A stretch of 64,000 nucleotides of DNA from Kondoa malvinella (lineage: Eukaryota > Basidiomycota > Agaricostilbomycetes > Agaricostilbales > Kondoaceae), in assembly GCA_039545315.1 (NCBI GenBank), contig BCIM01000001.1, forward strand, positions 1,893,783 through 1,957,782, written 5' to 3'. The notes under the pieces are model-generated. The model was not told the origin of the DNA. It did not search any database and saw only the letters and a list, made by a program, of their open reading frames with translations. Of this stretch, positions 22,241-34,459 are shown piece after piece. Numbering within the stretch: position 1 is the first letter of the stretch; each line of letters starts with the position of its first letter. The translations under genes and the position numbers were made by a program.

Positions 22241-23712
22241 ATGGCACAAGCAAAGAAGCAAAAGAGCGCAAAGGACTTCGCCGTACGCGTCCTGTTGCTC
22301 TAGCTAACTCGGGCCTTACGACTGACATGCGTATTGCCTTTGTTCAGACCGATTTCGTGAGTTCCCGGCTGATGTATATTTCTTGCTGTCGGACCGCTGA
22401 TAAGGTCCTTGTCAGATGATTGGTGGTGTCTCCGCCGGTGTGTCCAAGACCGCCGCTGCTCCAATTGAACGTATCAAGCTCTTGGTGCAAAATCAGGGAG
22501 AGATGCTCAAATCTGGCCGTCTCGCGACCCCATACAAGGGCATTGTCGACTGCTCAGTCCGCACGTACCAAGCTGAAGGTCTCGCTGCCTTCTGGCGTGG
22601 TAACACCGCCAACGTCATTCGTTACTTCCCTACTCAAGCTCTGAACCTGTCGTTCAAGGACTTTTTCAAATCCATGTTTGTACGGACTCAGCTTTCATGT
22701 GCTTTCGTCCGCTCACTTTTGGCATTAGAACTTTGACAAGCGCGAATCGTACGCCAAATGGGCCGCCGGAAACTTGGCTTCAGGAGGAGCTGCAGGTGCC
22801 ACTTCGCTTCTCTTCGTCTACTCGCTCGACTTTGCCAGAACTCGTCTCGCCGCTGATGCCAAGGGAAAGGGAGGATCTGACCGTCAATTCAACGGTCTGT
22901 TGGACGTCTACAAGAAGACCCTCGCGTAAGCTTGCAGCCTCTTCAGCGCCTTTAACTAGCTCAGCCCTGCATCAGCACCGATGGTGTCGCTGGTCTCTAC
23001 AGAGGTTTCCTACCTTCAGTCGTTGGCATCGTTGTCTACCGGTAAGGGTCGCGCATCATGCTTTCCTTCAGCTCTAAGCTAGTGCACAGTGGTCTGTACT
23101 TTGGTCTATACGACTCTGTCAAACCTGTCGTCCTCACTGGCACTCTTAAGAACAACTTCGTTCGTTGGAACGTCTGGCAAACATTTCTTTTGACTTATCG
23201 ATATCTGTCTCTAGCTCGCTTCATTCGCTCTTGGTTGGGTCGTCACCACCGTCGCCGGTATCGCCTCTTACCCATTGGACACCATTAGACGTCGTATGAT
23301 GATGACTGTATGCTATCGATCCGCCGCAAAAAGTCTATTCGTGCTCATGTCGTTCAATAGTCCGGTGAAAAGGTTCACTACAACGGCATGGCCGACGCTG
23401 GACGAAAAATCATTGCTGTATGCTACTTGTGTTCACCTCGAGCGAGGATTAAGCGTTGTGTGAATGACAGGCCGAGGGTGTCTCTTCTCTCTTCCGCGGT
23501 GCTGGAGCCAACATTCTTCGTGGTGTCGCAGGCGCTGGTGTCCTGTCGCTCTACGACAAGTAAGCTCTTTTCTTTTCGCTATCTTCTTGTCATGCTTATG
23601 ATGTTTTGCAGAATCCAAGAGCTCATGTAAGTTTCTTCTTCTCATCGCTCTTCATTTACTCAAATTTTCGAGCAGGCTTGGACAGAACGCCACTGGAGGT
23701 AACGTTGCATAG
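22241..23712 (+). CDS. AAC: mitochondrial ADP/ATP carrier
   Basis: Inner-membrane carrier exchanging cytosolic ADP for matrix ATP. From ATG 22241 ([14 protein letters not shown]) the first intron (22283-22347) leads to a 9 bp exon, ACCGATTTC (22348-22356), then a second intron (22357-22415). The main body follows: [96 protein letters not shown] and [14 protein letters not shown]. The last is the RRRMMM signature unique to ADP/ATP carriers. The three repeats each have the P-x-[DE]-x-x-[RK] motif. The C-terminus reads [21 protein letters not shown], ending at TAG 23710-23712. About ten introns in a gene of 310 residues, the densest in the window. Confidence 0.95.
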
Positions 23713-23948
23713 ATGTGATGCTTCGGGATCAGGTCATTGTCTGTATAGGCAGCATTATTCCTCTTTGTCTTTTGCAATGCAAGCATGCTTTAGACTGTTC
23801 AATCGCTTTTGTCTCCTTCCAATCTCGCTGCTTATCGATCACACGCCTCGTCGCAGAAGATCTGATCAGCGTGACTTGAGTGGCAGATGTTGAGCAGTAC
23901 ATAGATTATCATTAATGAACTTTATTACAGCTAGACTCTCCCTCTATC

Positions 23949-26900
23949 CTAGCTGTGCGCGATCTTCTCCTCTTTACTCGCTTCAGCTCGCGGCTTGCGT
24001 GCGATAGAGTATTTGTGTCGTATAGAAGCGCCTTTCAGTTGAAGGAAAGGGATGATGAGCAGGAACAGTCCGACGACAATCGCTGCTTCGACACCAAAAG
24101 TTTGACTTGCGCCATGAGCTTCTGCCCATTCGACTTGAGAAAAGGTTAGGCCAGAAATTGAGGCACGGAGACTGGAATGCTCACTCTGAAAGTAAGGCTG
24201 TTGGACAATTGCGGGTTAGTCAAGACCTCGATTAGTAGTGAGTGCGGCTGACCACTGCAAAGCCTCCCCTATAGAGGTGTCAGTCTGTCCGAAAAATAAG
24301 AGGCGTTCAGACTCACAAAGTTCGCCAAAGATTGACGATGCTGCGTTGAAGCTATGTCAGTCAATCACCGTTGCGACCAGCATTCGTACGTACGCGCTGG
24401 TTTCTCCTTGATATGTCTGGACAGAGTATCAGTCTTGCCAGTGATTTTACACGGTATTACTTACCGGAAAGCAGTTGTTAAGCTTTGATGACGAATCAGC
24501 CTGGCTGTGGTGTTTGCTTGATCTTTGCTCACATAGGCATATATTGCTACCGTAATCATGAGGATGGCTGCTTCGGCAATGAGCCAGCCCATGACAAGTC
24601 CGCTGCAGCGATTTTCAGAGCTGACTTAACGCGAATAAAAACCTCACTCACCCAACGTTCAGTTTGAGCTCAAAGCAGTAGCCCTGCACGCATCAGCATG
24701 TCAGCCAACGTGCAGCTCGAGGTTGGCAATGCGATTCACAAGCGTAACGAAGCCCGCCACAAAGAATGGGACTGCTCGTTATCAGCCTTCATCGATAGCA
24801 TAGACAGCCAGAGCATACGTGAGATATAGATGGTCCATAGACGCATCTCCGCGAGAAATACTCCGCCATTGCGTTTGGTGAGTCTACGAGCTATGAAGTC
24901 GTTCAGGCTTGCGAGAGATGTCAGTCTAAGCACCGGACAAGTAAAAGAGGACTGACAAGCCGCCGATAAGCTCCCCAACCAGTACACCGCCGATTGGCTG
25001 TGAGACATCGAAAGAACATCAGCCTGGCTATCCGGTCACTCAAAGACACCACTGACAGCCCAGTAAGTACCAGCTAGCTTATCTCCCTCTAGCCCATAGC
25101 CAAGTGCTGTAGGGAGGTCAAGCTGTTATCCATCGGCCCTGGCAGAGGCGAGCTTTGAACTTACGAGGCGGTGATCCTACGAAGACTGCATTGGTGACGT
25201 TGATACCTATGCCGAAGCCAAAGACACTGTGGCACGCAAACGTCAATTTGAGCGACTCAAAGCAGATGCTGAGGTGCATACGCTAGAATGAAGATTCCCG
25301 GAAGGACGGCTTGAGCTAAAACATACTATTAGCCTGTACACTGAGACCGCAAAAAGCCCGCACGTCTCCAAAAGACATTAGCTATGTCGAAAGCGCACGC
25401 GCCCCAGCTCGGTCTGTATTTTCGCATCTTGAAAGCCGTAATTCCCACTAGATCTTCGAAGTGGCGCTTGAGACCTTGCGAGTCGGGCTGAGGAATGGGA
25501 CGCAGATGTCTGTCGAACATTCTATACATGACTGATTCAGACATGGAACTGCGACACGGATAGCTTCGTACGTTTCTCTCTGCAATAAAGAATTAGCGTT
25601 GGGCGAAGTGTTACGCGACAGGGACATACAGCAAAGAGGGCAATCAAACAGATTATGACGAAGTCATAGATGCAACCAACCCCGTAGATCCATCGCCATG
25701 TCGTTCTTTCGATCATGAAGCCGAGAAGCGCGGGTCCGATGAAAGCTGAAAGAGTCGTCTCAGTGACTTGGATATCTGGGGACAGGCAAGACCTCACGAG
25801 ATACAATGAAACCTTTTGACAAATCATGAGAAAGTCTTCCAAGTGTAGAGGAAATGCCACAGACCGAGATTCCACAGATTTATTGATCGAGCTTGAAGGT
25901 GAAAAGGAAACATGCTGTCAGCGGCGCATCAGCATCATCACTAGAAGTAGGCGTTGCGGTCGACAAACTCGCAAATAGTATAGAGACCCAAAACTTGAGG
26001 AGCTGTCTGGAACGTAGCCTAGAAGTAACGCCGTCAGCTTATGCACTGGGAAAATCGGAGATATCTTTACCTGTAAAATACGACAGGCGGCAAATGCGCC
26101 GAGACTTTGTGAAACCGTGCATCCAATCGTGAAGCCGAGACCAATGACCTATGAAGAAGTGAGCGGAGGCATGCCATAGTTGTTATGCACGGACTTGTCC
26201 CCAGAAGAGCACCGGAAGTCTTCCAAAGCGCTTCACAAGCAGAACAACGATGGGCGATGCGACTCCCAACATGAAGATGCTGTAAGAGTCACTCAGACTC
26301 GGCAACATGGCAGGAGCCAAGATGCCTACGACCAATTACTCGATACATTATTGCTAATGAAAAAAAAGGCAGTCATCAGTCACAGTGGAGTGTCTCTAAG
26401 CCGCACTTACATCTCTTCCGTGGTCGTATTGAATTCAGCAGCCAAGGGAAAGAGAGATGCGATACCGAGTCTGATTGACAAAATGACAAGGACGACGGTG
26501 AGAAAACGTCTTTCGGAAAGTCAGATCACGCACGATGAGTTGAAGTCAGGAACAAATGCTGCGAGCGTCAAAATGAGCAGCTGAAAGTTCTTCTGACGAC
26601 TGGACCACTTCAGGCAGGCAAACGTCACGTAAGCGAACTGTTCTTTTTGTTCAACAGCTGAACGCACGTTTTGCGGATCGTTCCTGTGATGTGTCGGTTG
26701 AGGCCACAGCAGGATCTCGCCTGTCTTGTCGGTCTTGAGTCGGTCAGCAATTTCCGGACCAAACTCGACCTGTTGGTGGCTATATTTAGTTGTGACCAGA
26801 GTTCTGAAGCGGAAAGAACCTACTCTAGCTTCCGCCGGGTCTAAGACCAGTCTACCATCATCACCACTGAAGCCATGTTTCTCGGCCAAAGCTTGGAAGT

Positions 26901-26982
26901 CGACATCGGGATCATCGATAAGGGAGAGCTGCTTTCTGACTTTGGGAGCTTCTGCTTCTTCGATAGCTTGCTTCTGCTGCAT
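23949..26982 (-). CDS. MFS transporter, uncharacterised fungal group
   Basis: Membrane transporter of the major facilitator superfamily. The start is taken at ATG 26982 (MQQKQAIEEAEAPKVRKQL); the frame reads upstream to 27063 without an ATG. A long cytoplasmic N-terminus ends in NDPQN/WSSRQKNFQLLILTLAAFVPDFNSS, the N-terminal MFS pattern DPxNWxxxxK followed by TM1. A middle exon has FIGPALLGFMIERTTWRWIYGVGCIYDFVIICLIALFAV (TM5-TM6 with WRW). The central loop, RPIPQPDSQGLKRHFEDL, precedes the second half. The last exons give FGVEAAIVVGLFLLIIPFLQLKG (TM12) and a basic tail ending at TAG 23949. More than twelve introns, several exons under 60 bp, so exon borders between 24150 and 25500 are approximate. 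Substrate unknown. Convergent with the ADP/ATP carrier. Confidence 0.8.
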
Positions 26983-27872
26983 CGCTGAAATTGGTCGTTT
27001 AGCAATCTTCTCCAGAACGGAGCAAGACGCCCGTATCTGGAGATGCTTGAACCCTTTTCCCAAAGTATACTATTTTCGTGTAAAGAGCTTGCCGAAGCAG
27101 ACGAATAGATACCGACGCATTAGAACGTCCGAGTTATAGTAACCGGTCCAGCATTAAGGAAAGATGAATAATGCAGCAAGGATAGAGGTGAGTGAGCAAC
27201 TCAGCGGAGCAGCTCCCTTATGCACGACAAAGATTTCCGCGCAACTGCGAGGAAACAACTGGTCAAGAGGCCGATCACACTCCTGAAAGCCAGAGTATAC
27301 AGCAATAAGGACAAGGAGGATAATGCAGCCAACACTTCAAGAGCGAGATGTGCGAATCAGTCTAGCTTCAGATTGATTGCGAATAGCAGCGACTAGCAAG
27401 CAAAGAAGACACTGTGGCAGGCCCGGCGTGTCTGCGATCAGCTTGTACCCGAGCAATAGAAAGCCTTTTGGCTTCGAGTCGCTGGATGAAAGTCGCAGTG
27501 CAAGGCAGGATGCAATATGCTATGATCAAGTCGTTCCGAGCAACGCTCAAATACTCCGCGAACCATGGACCGCCAGTAGTCTCACTGCTTGGCTACATAC
27601 CGCTTCATTATATCAAGGCAGTGCAGTTTCGTCGAGTTTCGTAAGTCTGCGTACTCGCTATTGCAAGGACCTCCTGTCCCTAGGCGTCTGATCTCTCGTG
27701 ATGATCATGGCCTTCTTTAGGGCAGATATCTGTTTGCAATGTTGGTCAAATCCCTTTGTCACTTCTTCATGACTACGCGGTGCAATACTCTTTGGCTCTC
27801 TACCTCCTCTCATCTGCCCCCGTTCCAGTCTCTCTTCCTTGTCTCTCCTTGCCGTCATCTCGATCTTGTATC
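26983..27872. other. divergent intergenic region
   Basis: About 890 bp between the MFS transporter (-) and the DUF7918-like gene (+). Short overlapping frames on both strands (27368-27691) mirror each other and have no protein-like features. Likely two promoters; a pyrimidine-rich run lies at 27800-27860 before the + strand ATG. Confidence 0.5.
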
Positions 27873-29177
27873 ATGCTCAAGCAGGAAGACATCACTTGCT
27901 GGATCAGCTCGGCTGGTCAAGCGGTGCTAGAAGTCAAGGAGGAACAGCGCGGAACGACCTCGTACGGATATGTAGAGGTTCAAGACGGACAGCGCTTCGC
28001 TGTACGCTGCTCTATACCAGATCGTGAGCACGACTAGTGAGTCTGGCTTTTGCTTCCATCTACTTCTGTTCTTTGAATTTTGCCTTGCTCAATAGCTCGA
28101 TCAAAGTCTCTGTTGATGGCGGATCGTTTGTTGCTGCTAGAGCGCTTCCTGCATCTGAAGGTATTTGGTGCTATAGTTGGCCAAAAGCGGTTGATCTGAC
28201 TTTGGACCTTTCTTCACAGAAACGCGCGAATGCACCATCACGTCTATCCCGGCTACATCAAACGGTAGCCAAGCCCTTCCGCTGGTCTTCTGTGCCAGAG
28301 AAGCATACCAACCTTCTGGGGATAGCGATAATCTCTCGCAGTATCACACGCTTGGCAAAGGCACAATTCAAGGTTAGCTGCTCATATTCGCTAGCATAGA
28401 GACCACTCATATATTACATAGTCACGGTCACGAAATGCGTGCTCGAAGACATTGAAAGTACAGGAGCGTACCGCACCCACCGCGGCTCACGATCTTTAGA
28501 AAGTGATAAAGAGGCAATGGGAGACTTCTCCCATGTTACCCGGTTGGTCACGATGACGATGCAGTAGATTGAGTCTGACTAGTTGTCACACCAAAGCCTT
28601 GCTGCAGCGCGGGTTGAGGACACGCGCAAGAGTTATCGGAGTACGAGCACAGAGGCTTGCCCGGCGGCTACTTTCGTAAGCTCGTCCCTTGTCCTGCCGT
28701 TCCCTGTGTACTGACGTCTCTCTTACAGGTCTTTTTCTACGGCTCTATAGGTGTGCAACGTCAAGCTGACTTGTAGAACAAATCTTGACGTCGAGATAGA
28801 TCATCTGCATGCGCTTCTCATGCGAAATTCGTTCGAGTCAGCCATCCCGGGTAAGGATTTCTGATGTCGGAGACGAAACTTGCGCTGAAGCTGTTGCTTC
28901 AGATCTGGCGCTCAATCCCAAAATCCACCCAGCGGCAGTCATGAAACCGACCAAACTTCAGTCCGCAAATCCTACAGTGAGAACGCATGGGCGCAGTGCT
29001 TCGGATGGCGCTGTGAAATACGCTCGAACCAAAGCACCCTTAACAGCACGACTCTCACTCTCATTGTTCGCTTCCTTAATGCCCAACAGCGCCAAGGAAA
29101 ATGGCCGAAAGCAAATTGAAGGCCGACCTGAAGCTTCCGCTAGTAGCTTCTTTCGTTCTGCAAGTCGAATGTCTTAG
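27873..29177 (+). CDS. DUF7918-like protein of unknown function
   Basis: Spliced reading from ATG 27873: MLKQEDITCWISSAGQAVLEV, YGYVEVQDGQRFAVRCSIPD, HDYSIKVSVDGGSFVAARALPASE, then TRECTITSIPATSN..PLVFCAREAY, YHTLGKGTIQVTVTKCVLED, EACPAATFVFFYGSIDHLHALL. Order and flavour (a short beta-rich domain on one surface strand, GTI.V.V, ATFVF.Y) resemble the DUF7918 family common in mushrooms and other basidiomycetes, whose function is not known. The C-terminal exon (LALNPKIHPAAVMKPTK to ASSFFRSASRMS) is Ser/Ala-rich and basic. About six introns, including one with a weak GTTACC donor near 28537. Exon joins are hand-derived and the family call is from memory. Confidence 0.55.
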
Positions 29178-29259
29178 AGCGCGTAGAAGGACCGCACTTC
29201 GATGGCCCTCAACTGCCTGGAGTCTCATTGCTGTACTAATACCGATGACAAAGGTGTGC

Positions 29260-32200
29260 TTAATGTGAAGTGTAGTCTGCCCGTTCGGCGCTTCCTCTTT
29301 CAGCTTCTCTCGCCTCCAGAGCAAGTCTTCCCGTGCTAGCCTGACTGGCTGCCGATTCAACAATAACATGGATTTGTGGAGGCTTCGCCGCTGTCTTGAG
29401 AAAGAGGCAACTCCAGCGACTGAGCATGGCTTGAGTCTCAATCCTCAAGTTCAAACGAAAGGCATGCAATGCACGGTATAATGACAACAAATACAGACTC
29501 TTTATCTTTACACCTCTGCAGTCAAGTCAGCATTGCATGCGAGCTGTTTTGAGAAGCTTACCTCCAAAACGACATACAAATATTGCATTCCCCACCTTTT
29601 CGCAAAAGTAGAGACCCCCTTACGCAAGGTGTAAGCATGATCGGAGAGACAGCGCGGCGAAGGAACTTACCTAGGCCATTGTGCAGATACACTACATCCC
29701 TTAGATTGCTGAAACCCTCTGGTGTCAATCTCTTCCTTCGCAAGGCTGCTTCAGGCGCTACTTCGACACTGGTAAGGGGAGTTGCCTGATCTTGCGTTGT
29801 TGGACCGCCGATATCGAGAGCTTGAAGATCTGTGGCCCCGACGCCAACGAGTATTGTCTTTCGACCACCTTGAACAACCATCATCTCGATGCGGGAGAAG
29901 TTGTGTAAAGCACGGAGATGATCTGGAGTGTTGTCTGTTAAAGGGTCGCTGCTTTGCCATGTGATGGCTTGTCTGATGACTGAGCGCCCATCGCCATCCA
30001 CAATGTTTGTGTTATTGCGGCCTCGAGTAACGAAGAAGAGACCTGGCTTTCCGGCGTTCCGAGCTGGATGATCGGCTAGAAGCGAAATGGGCGACAGAAG
30101 GTTTTCCGCCGGCTCTGTCGCCTGAGTGAATTGGAAAGGGTTAGAGAATGTTGCTGAAGAATCAGGCTGCGGGCTGGCAATGACAGAGTCGTACGTTGGT
30201 GGTATAACATACCTGGAAGCCTTGGTCAGCGGTACAGCTGATATTGAGGCAACGGAGCTTACGCAGGAGCCAAAACAGAAGGAGGCACGGGCGGAATATA
30301 ATCGAGTTGTTGGAAAGTAGTAAAGGGTGGATGCGCGATTTTCGGCTTGCTTGCGTTGGCAGAGCTGCCTCGAGCCGACGCGATGGAAACCGTTGTGGGC
30401 AATTCGGGTTCCTCAATAAGAGGTGAGGCTTGTCCAGGTTCTGTATTATTGCTTGGTCTTTCTCCTGTTAACGGTATTGCGCTTGCAGCTTGTTGACTCT
30501 CGGCTTGACGTTCTCGCTCTCGTTCCCGCTGCCGTCTAGCGGCACGTCTTTCGTTACGGTTCACACCCACTTCTCTGACTCTGACGGTAGACGGCTCCAG
30601 GGCAAAGATGGACTCGTCATAAACCACTGTGCAAAGATAAGTATGGTTTCTACTTGGAAGTACTTCGACCTACAGTAGATATCGACCAGTTCATCACCTT
30701 GTAGCTGAAATTCAAAGGATCGAGGACTCTCAGGTAAGACAAAAGTCCTGTTAAGGGAAAGCGAAACATTTTTGGAGCCCTGAACGCCTATAAGAGCAGA
30801 CTTCAAATATGGCAAGTCCACTCACAGTGAAGAGTTCTATCCTCTCGCCTGCTTCTCCGCACAGAACAGCCAGATAAGTTCTTCTGCTTGTCTCGGAAGC
30901 ACGAATGAACCTAGTGCCTTTAGTCCGCGCGAGCTTGACATAATCTAGAGGCGTGGTCGCTGATGCAGGATGAATCTCGGCTGGAGATGCTGTAGCGTTG
31001 CATGCACCCGGTTTTTGCTGATCTAGCATGCCAGCTTCTGTCTCGCTCAAGGTAGGCAAAGAAGAGGCTACCGGTCTTTCCTTTTCAGGATCGACGCTTG
31101 CCCCGGTATCAGAAGGAACATCTTCTTCTTCCGTTTGCTGCTCTTGTGAAGGCCTATGACCAAATCCGCTATCGATGACGGCCATGACTGCAGTCTCGCT
31201 ATACCTTGAACGCGTTGCTTCGGGAATAGGATCGGGCTCCGAAGCTGTCTGAGCAGGCATAACGGTAGATGCGGGTCGGAGTAAGCTCCATCGCTTCCGC
31301 TGTCTTGCCGTGACTTGCATCGTGTTTCCTGGGTCGTTGGGTGTCTCTTGATTTTCCTCTATGGTCTGGGGTTCGGAAGTGAAAGAAGAGCTTTGCGGTA
31401 TGCTGGGAGTTGGCTCGGTGCGCCAACTACTGTTAGAAGCGGTTGAGGCGGTTCTTGCCATTGCCGCGGCGACTTTGGTCTTTTGAGCTGATTGCGTACT
31501 TGGTTCAGGAGGGTCATCTCGCAAGAAATCTGCCAAAGATTGAGCGCCTTCTACATCTTCTGGCATGCGAGCGATAGATGCCGAACGAGGTGTCAGTCTG
31601 TTCCTAGAGCTGAAGTTCGACATTATAGATTGTTTCGAGGCCGAGCGCATCATAGTCGTCACTGATGTATTCGAAAGGGCAGAGTCAGCGCTTGCTTGAC
31701 TGTTCAGGCTGTCGTTGGTATTGGAGTTCGGTATTATGGTAGCATTTTCGGACAGCGCCTCGAGGGTAGGGGCAGATCGAGACGCAAGCGGTTCTTCATC
31801 TACAGCGGATTCTGAGAGGAATCTGGTCAATTCGGCGGTGAAAGAAGACCCGCTATCTTCTCTTGACATCTGCGAGGCTGAACGAGGCGAGAACCTATTG
31901 CGCGTGGTTGTTGGCGATGATGGTTGGCTGGCAGATCTCGTACGACCTAAACCAAGCACTGTCTGATTGGAGATACTTTGCGCAGCGACAGGTTGCTCGT
32001 CTTGCAGTATCTGAGCCAAAGATACTCCTGAGCCAGTTTCAGGTTCTGGCAGTACACGAGCTGAACGAGGCATTCTGCCTGCGGCGGATGACAGACTCGG
32101 CTGCAATGGTATCGATTCCTGGGATTCTGTCGAGCTCCGCTCCACTACGGACCAAGAAGAGTCTTCTGATGGTCTGGTGTCATCTGGTAATGGCGGCACT

Positions 32201-34179
32201 CCCTCGTCAGCAGGATGAGAAGAATTGTACCCGGCATACGAAGCTCGCCGTCCATGAGCGCGGGATGGCGTAGTAGGATGTAATGTTGCTAAGCTGGCTC
32301 TTCTAGCTGATCGAAGTGTATCGCGACTTCGCACTGTCTTTAAGGAAGGGTTCGTAGGTACAGCTGAGACTATAGAGTGACTGCGGTTTCGGTTGTTCGG
32401 AGGGCGTGGCGTAGTAGGAGATGCATGAGAAGGACGCCGGGAGGCATAGCCAGGCGGTGGTGAGATGGGAGGATCGTTGACCATGCTTGCCCCAGCTTGT
32501 GAAGTCGGTACTTCGATGTTGGATCCACTTTGCGGTCCGGATGACGCGAGCGACAAAGCTGCTGGCGGAGGTGCTCTGCCTTTGCCTTTGATGTCAGAAG
32601 AAGTATTGATTGATGGGCCCAGATTCGCTCTCGCCATAGCTCGAGTGCCAAAGTTGCTGAAATGATCTTTCATCTTCTTCTCTATCATCGTCCGTATACC
32701 GTCGAGAGCATATACTACATAGGACATGAGTACGATGACCTGCGTGTAGAGTATTTTGCTGACCTCTGACATGGTCATTGCGCCCTGCAACCGCTAACAA
32801 GATATTACTCCTCTCCTTAAGAATGACAATCTGCTTAAACCTCGTTCTCTTGATCAGAGTCAATGGTCTCTTGACGATAGGCGCTCCAGCCTTGATATTT
32901 GATCCCGGCGGGCGGAAAAGGGGTATAAAGTCCATACCGACGCTGGTGCCAATGAGCAAATATTGATCGTCGAGCACTGCACCGCACAGGGGAAGACCGA
33001 AGCGAGACAAGGGTTGACTTGGTATCAGCATATCCAGCTTGACATTCATCTGCGCTAGACTGGATGTTTGAGAGGCTTCAGGTTTGGGCGATTGCGCTTT
33101 TGTTAAGGAACTTCGCAAAGATGACATCGAGGGTCGATTCTCCAGTGCAGACGCAGAGGGTACTGATCTAGATAGACCGTTGGTAATACCGAGACCGAGT
33201 GAAGGTCGCACTCGAGTCAAGTCGGAAGCGAAACTGCTTGACCGCGACAGGCTTGAGCTGGCTGGTACGCCATCTGATGGTCGGAACGCTGGGCTACCGT
33301 CATATACTGGAGACGAAGGCGAAGGTGGACACGAGCTGTTTCTGGAATGTCTTCCAGAAGGAGAGTTGGTGGCCGGTGGTATAGAATTTGAAGCGTTCCG
33401 ATTGCGCAAAGGGAGAAAGTTGGAAAAGAAAGAACGTCTGTTGTTGACTGAAGGTACTTCAGTGAGCTACTCAGACGAACAAATTTCAGAAGCGGCCTCA
33501 TGAGCAGGCGAGACAAACTAACATCTTCCTGTAGTCTTGCTAAAGGTCCGCTCGCGACTGATATGAATGGCGGCCTCTCCCTCGCTTCAGCATTCAAGTT
33601 GGAGGAAGCTGGCGATCTGCTGAACGGCACGTGCATACCGTGAGCTGATTGCGACTGTTCAAAGCTAGGTAGCGGCGAATGCGGGCCAGTCCATCCGTCT
33701 TCGTCTCCAGCCGTCAAAGATGTTTCTCCTGCTAACACATGGGACTCTTCTTCCTCTCTAGGAGTATCCAGAGGAGAGGCAGCTGTATCTGCAGGATGTC
33801 TTGCCGATGCATGCTCAAACAAGCCAAACATGCTGTTGGGCCGCGAATACTGCTCATGGCGGGCTGGTACTTCTAACAAAGGCGCATTCTGATCAAGCAG
33901 AGCTAGCGGATGTGCATCTTGCTGAGAAGCACGTCTTGCAAGCAACCTTGATGGAGCAGTGTCTCTTCCCGTGCTTGCTGTCTGAGGGCCTTGACCGTTC
34001 AATTTGGCCTCTGCCATTGCTATAGCACTGGCAGTCGACTGATCCGCTTGCACAACCTCGCCAGAATCAGAAAAGGCGCTGTCGCTGTTGCCAGATTCTC
34101 TATTGCGGTCCATGCCGCCTTGACACTCGTTTGAAAGGGTGACAGAGGTCGAGCGAAGGCTATCACTGGAGCGAGGCAT
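29260..34179 (-). CDS. CNH (citron-homology) domain protein with long disordered insert
   Basis: About 1,500 residues from ATG 34179 (MPRSSDSLRSTSV). The first 470 residues are Ser/Pro-rich and acidic. The CNH beta-propeller starts at FGLPLCGAVLDDQYLLIGTSVGMDFIPL, with RTRFKQIVILKERSNILLAVAGRNDHVRVYALDGIRTMIEKKM after a splice at about 32709-32762. It is then interrupted by roughly 600 residues of low-complexity Ser/Arg/Pro sequence (about 30950-32600). It resumes at DYVKLARTKGTRFIRASETSRRTYLAVLCGEAGERIELFT, SFEFQLQGDELVDIYLVYDESIFALE, and KTILVGVGATDLQALDIGG. CNH domains bind small GTPases or act in Rho/TOR and vesicle-trafficking signalling. The insert holds three degenerate copies of a PRSA..SLADFL-like motif. 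The final exons (VKIKSLYLLSLYRALHAF.. to TAA 29260) are less certain. Confidence 0.75.
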
Positions 34180-34459
34180 CTTCAAGGGCGCAGAGTCGTT
34201 GCAGCATGCTTCCTGCGTCGAAACTAGAGGGCACTAGGGAAAGAGGTGCGAGCTCTTTTTCGTGCGCTCTGGCCTTTGACGGGCCTACTTCGACCGGCGA
34301 AGATCAAAGCTCGATCTTTCTAGGACTGATTATGCAGCAGACCCTTGCTCGCAGAAAGGCCCTGATCAACGAAAGGCTGGCTTCGCGTCTGCATTTGGCA
34401 TCGCGATAAACATATCCTATTTCTGGCTGCTGCAATACCGTGCAGCATAATACTGCTGA

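Noticed and set aside
21792..22328. 178-codon minus-strand open frame
   Set aside because: It overlaps the promoter, first exon and first intron of the ADP/ATP carrier; Arg/Ser-rich composition looks like a reverse-frame shadow of a pyrimidine-rich promoter.
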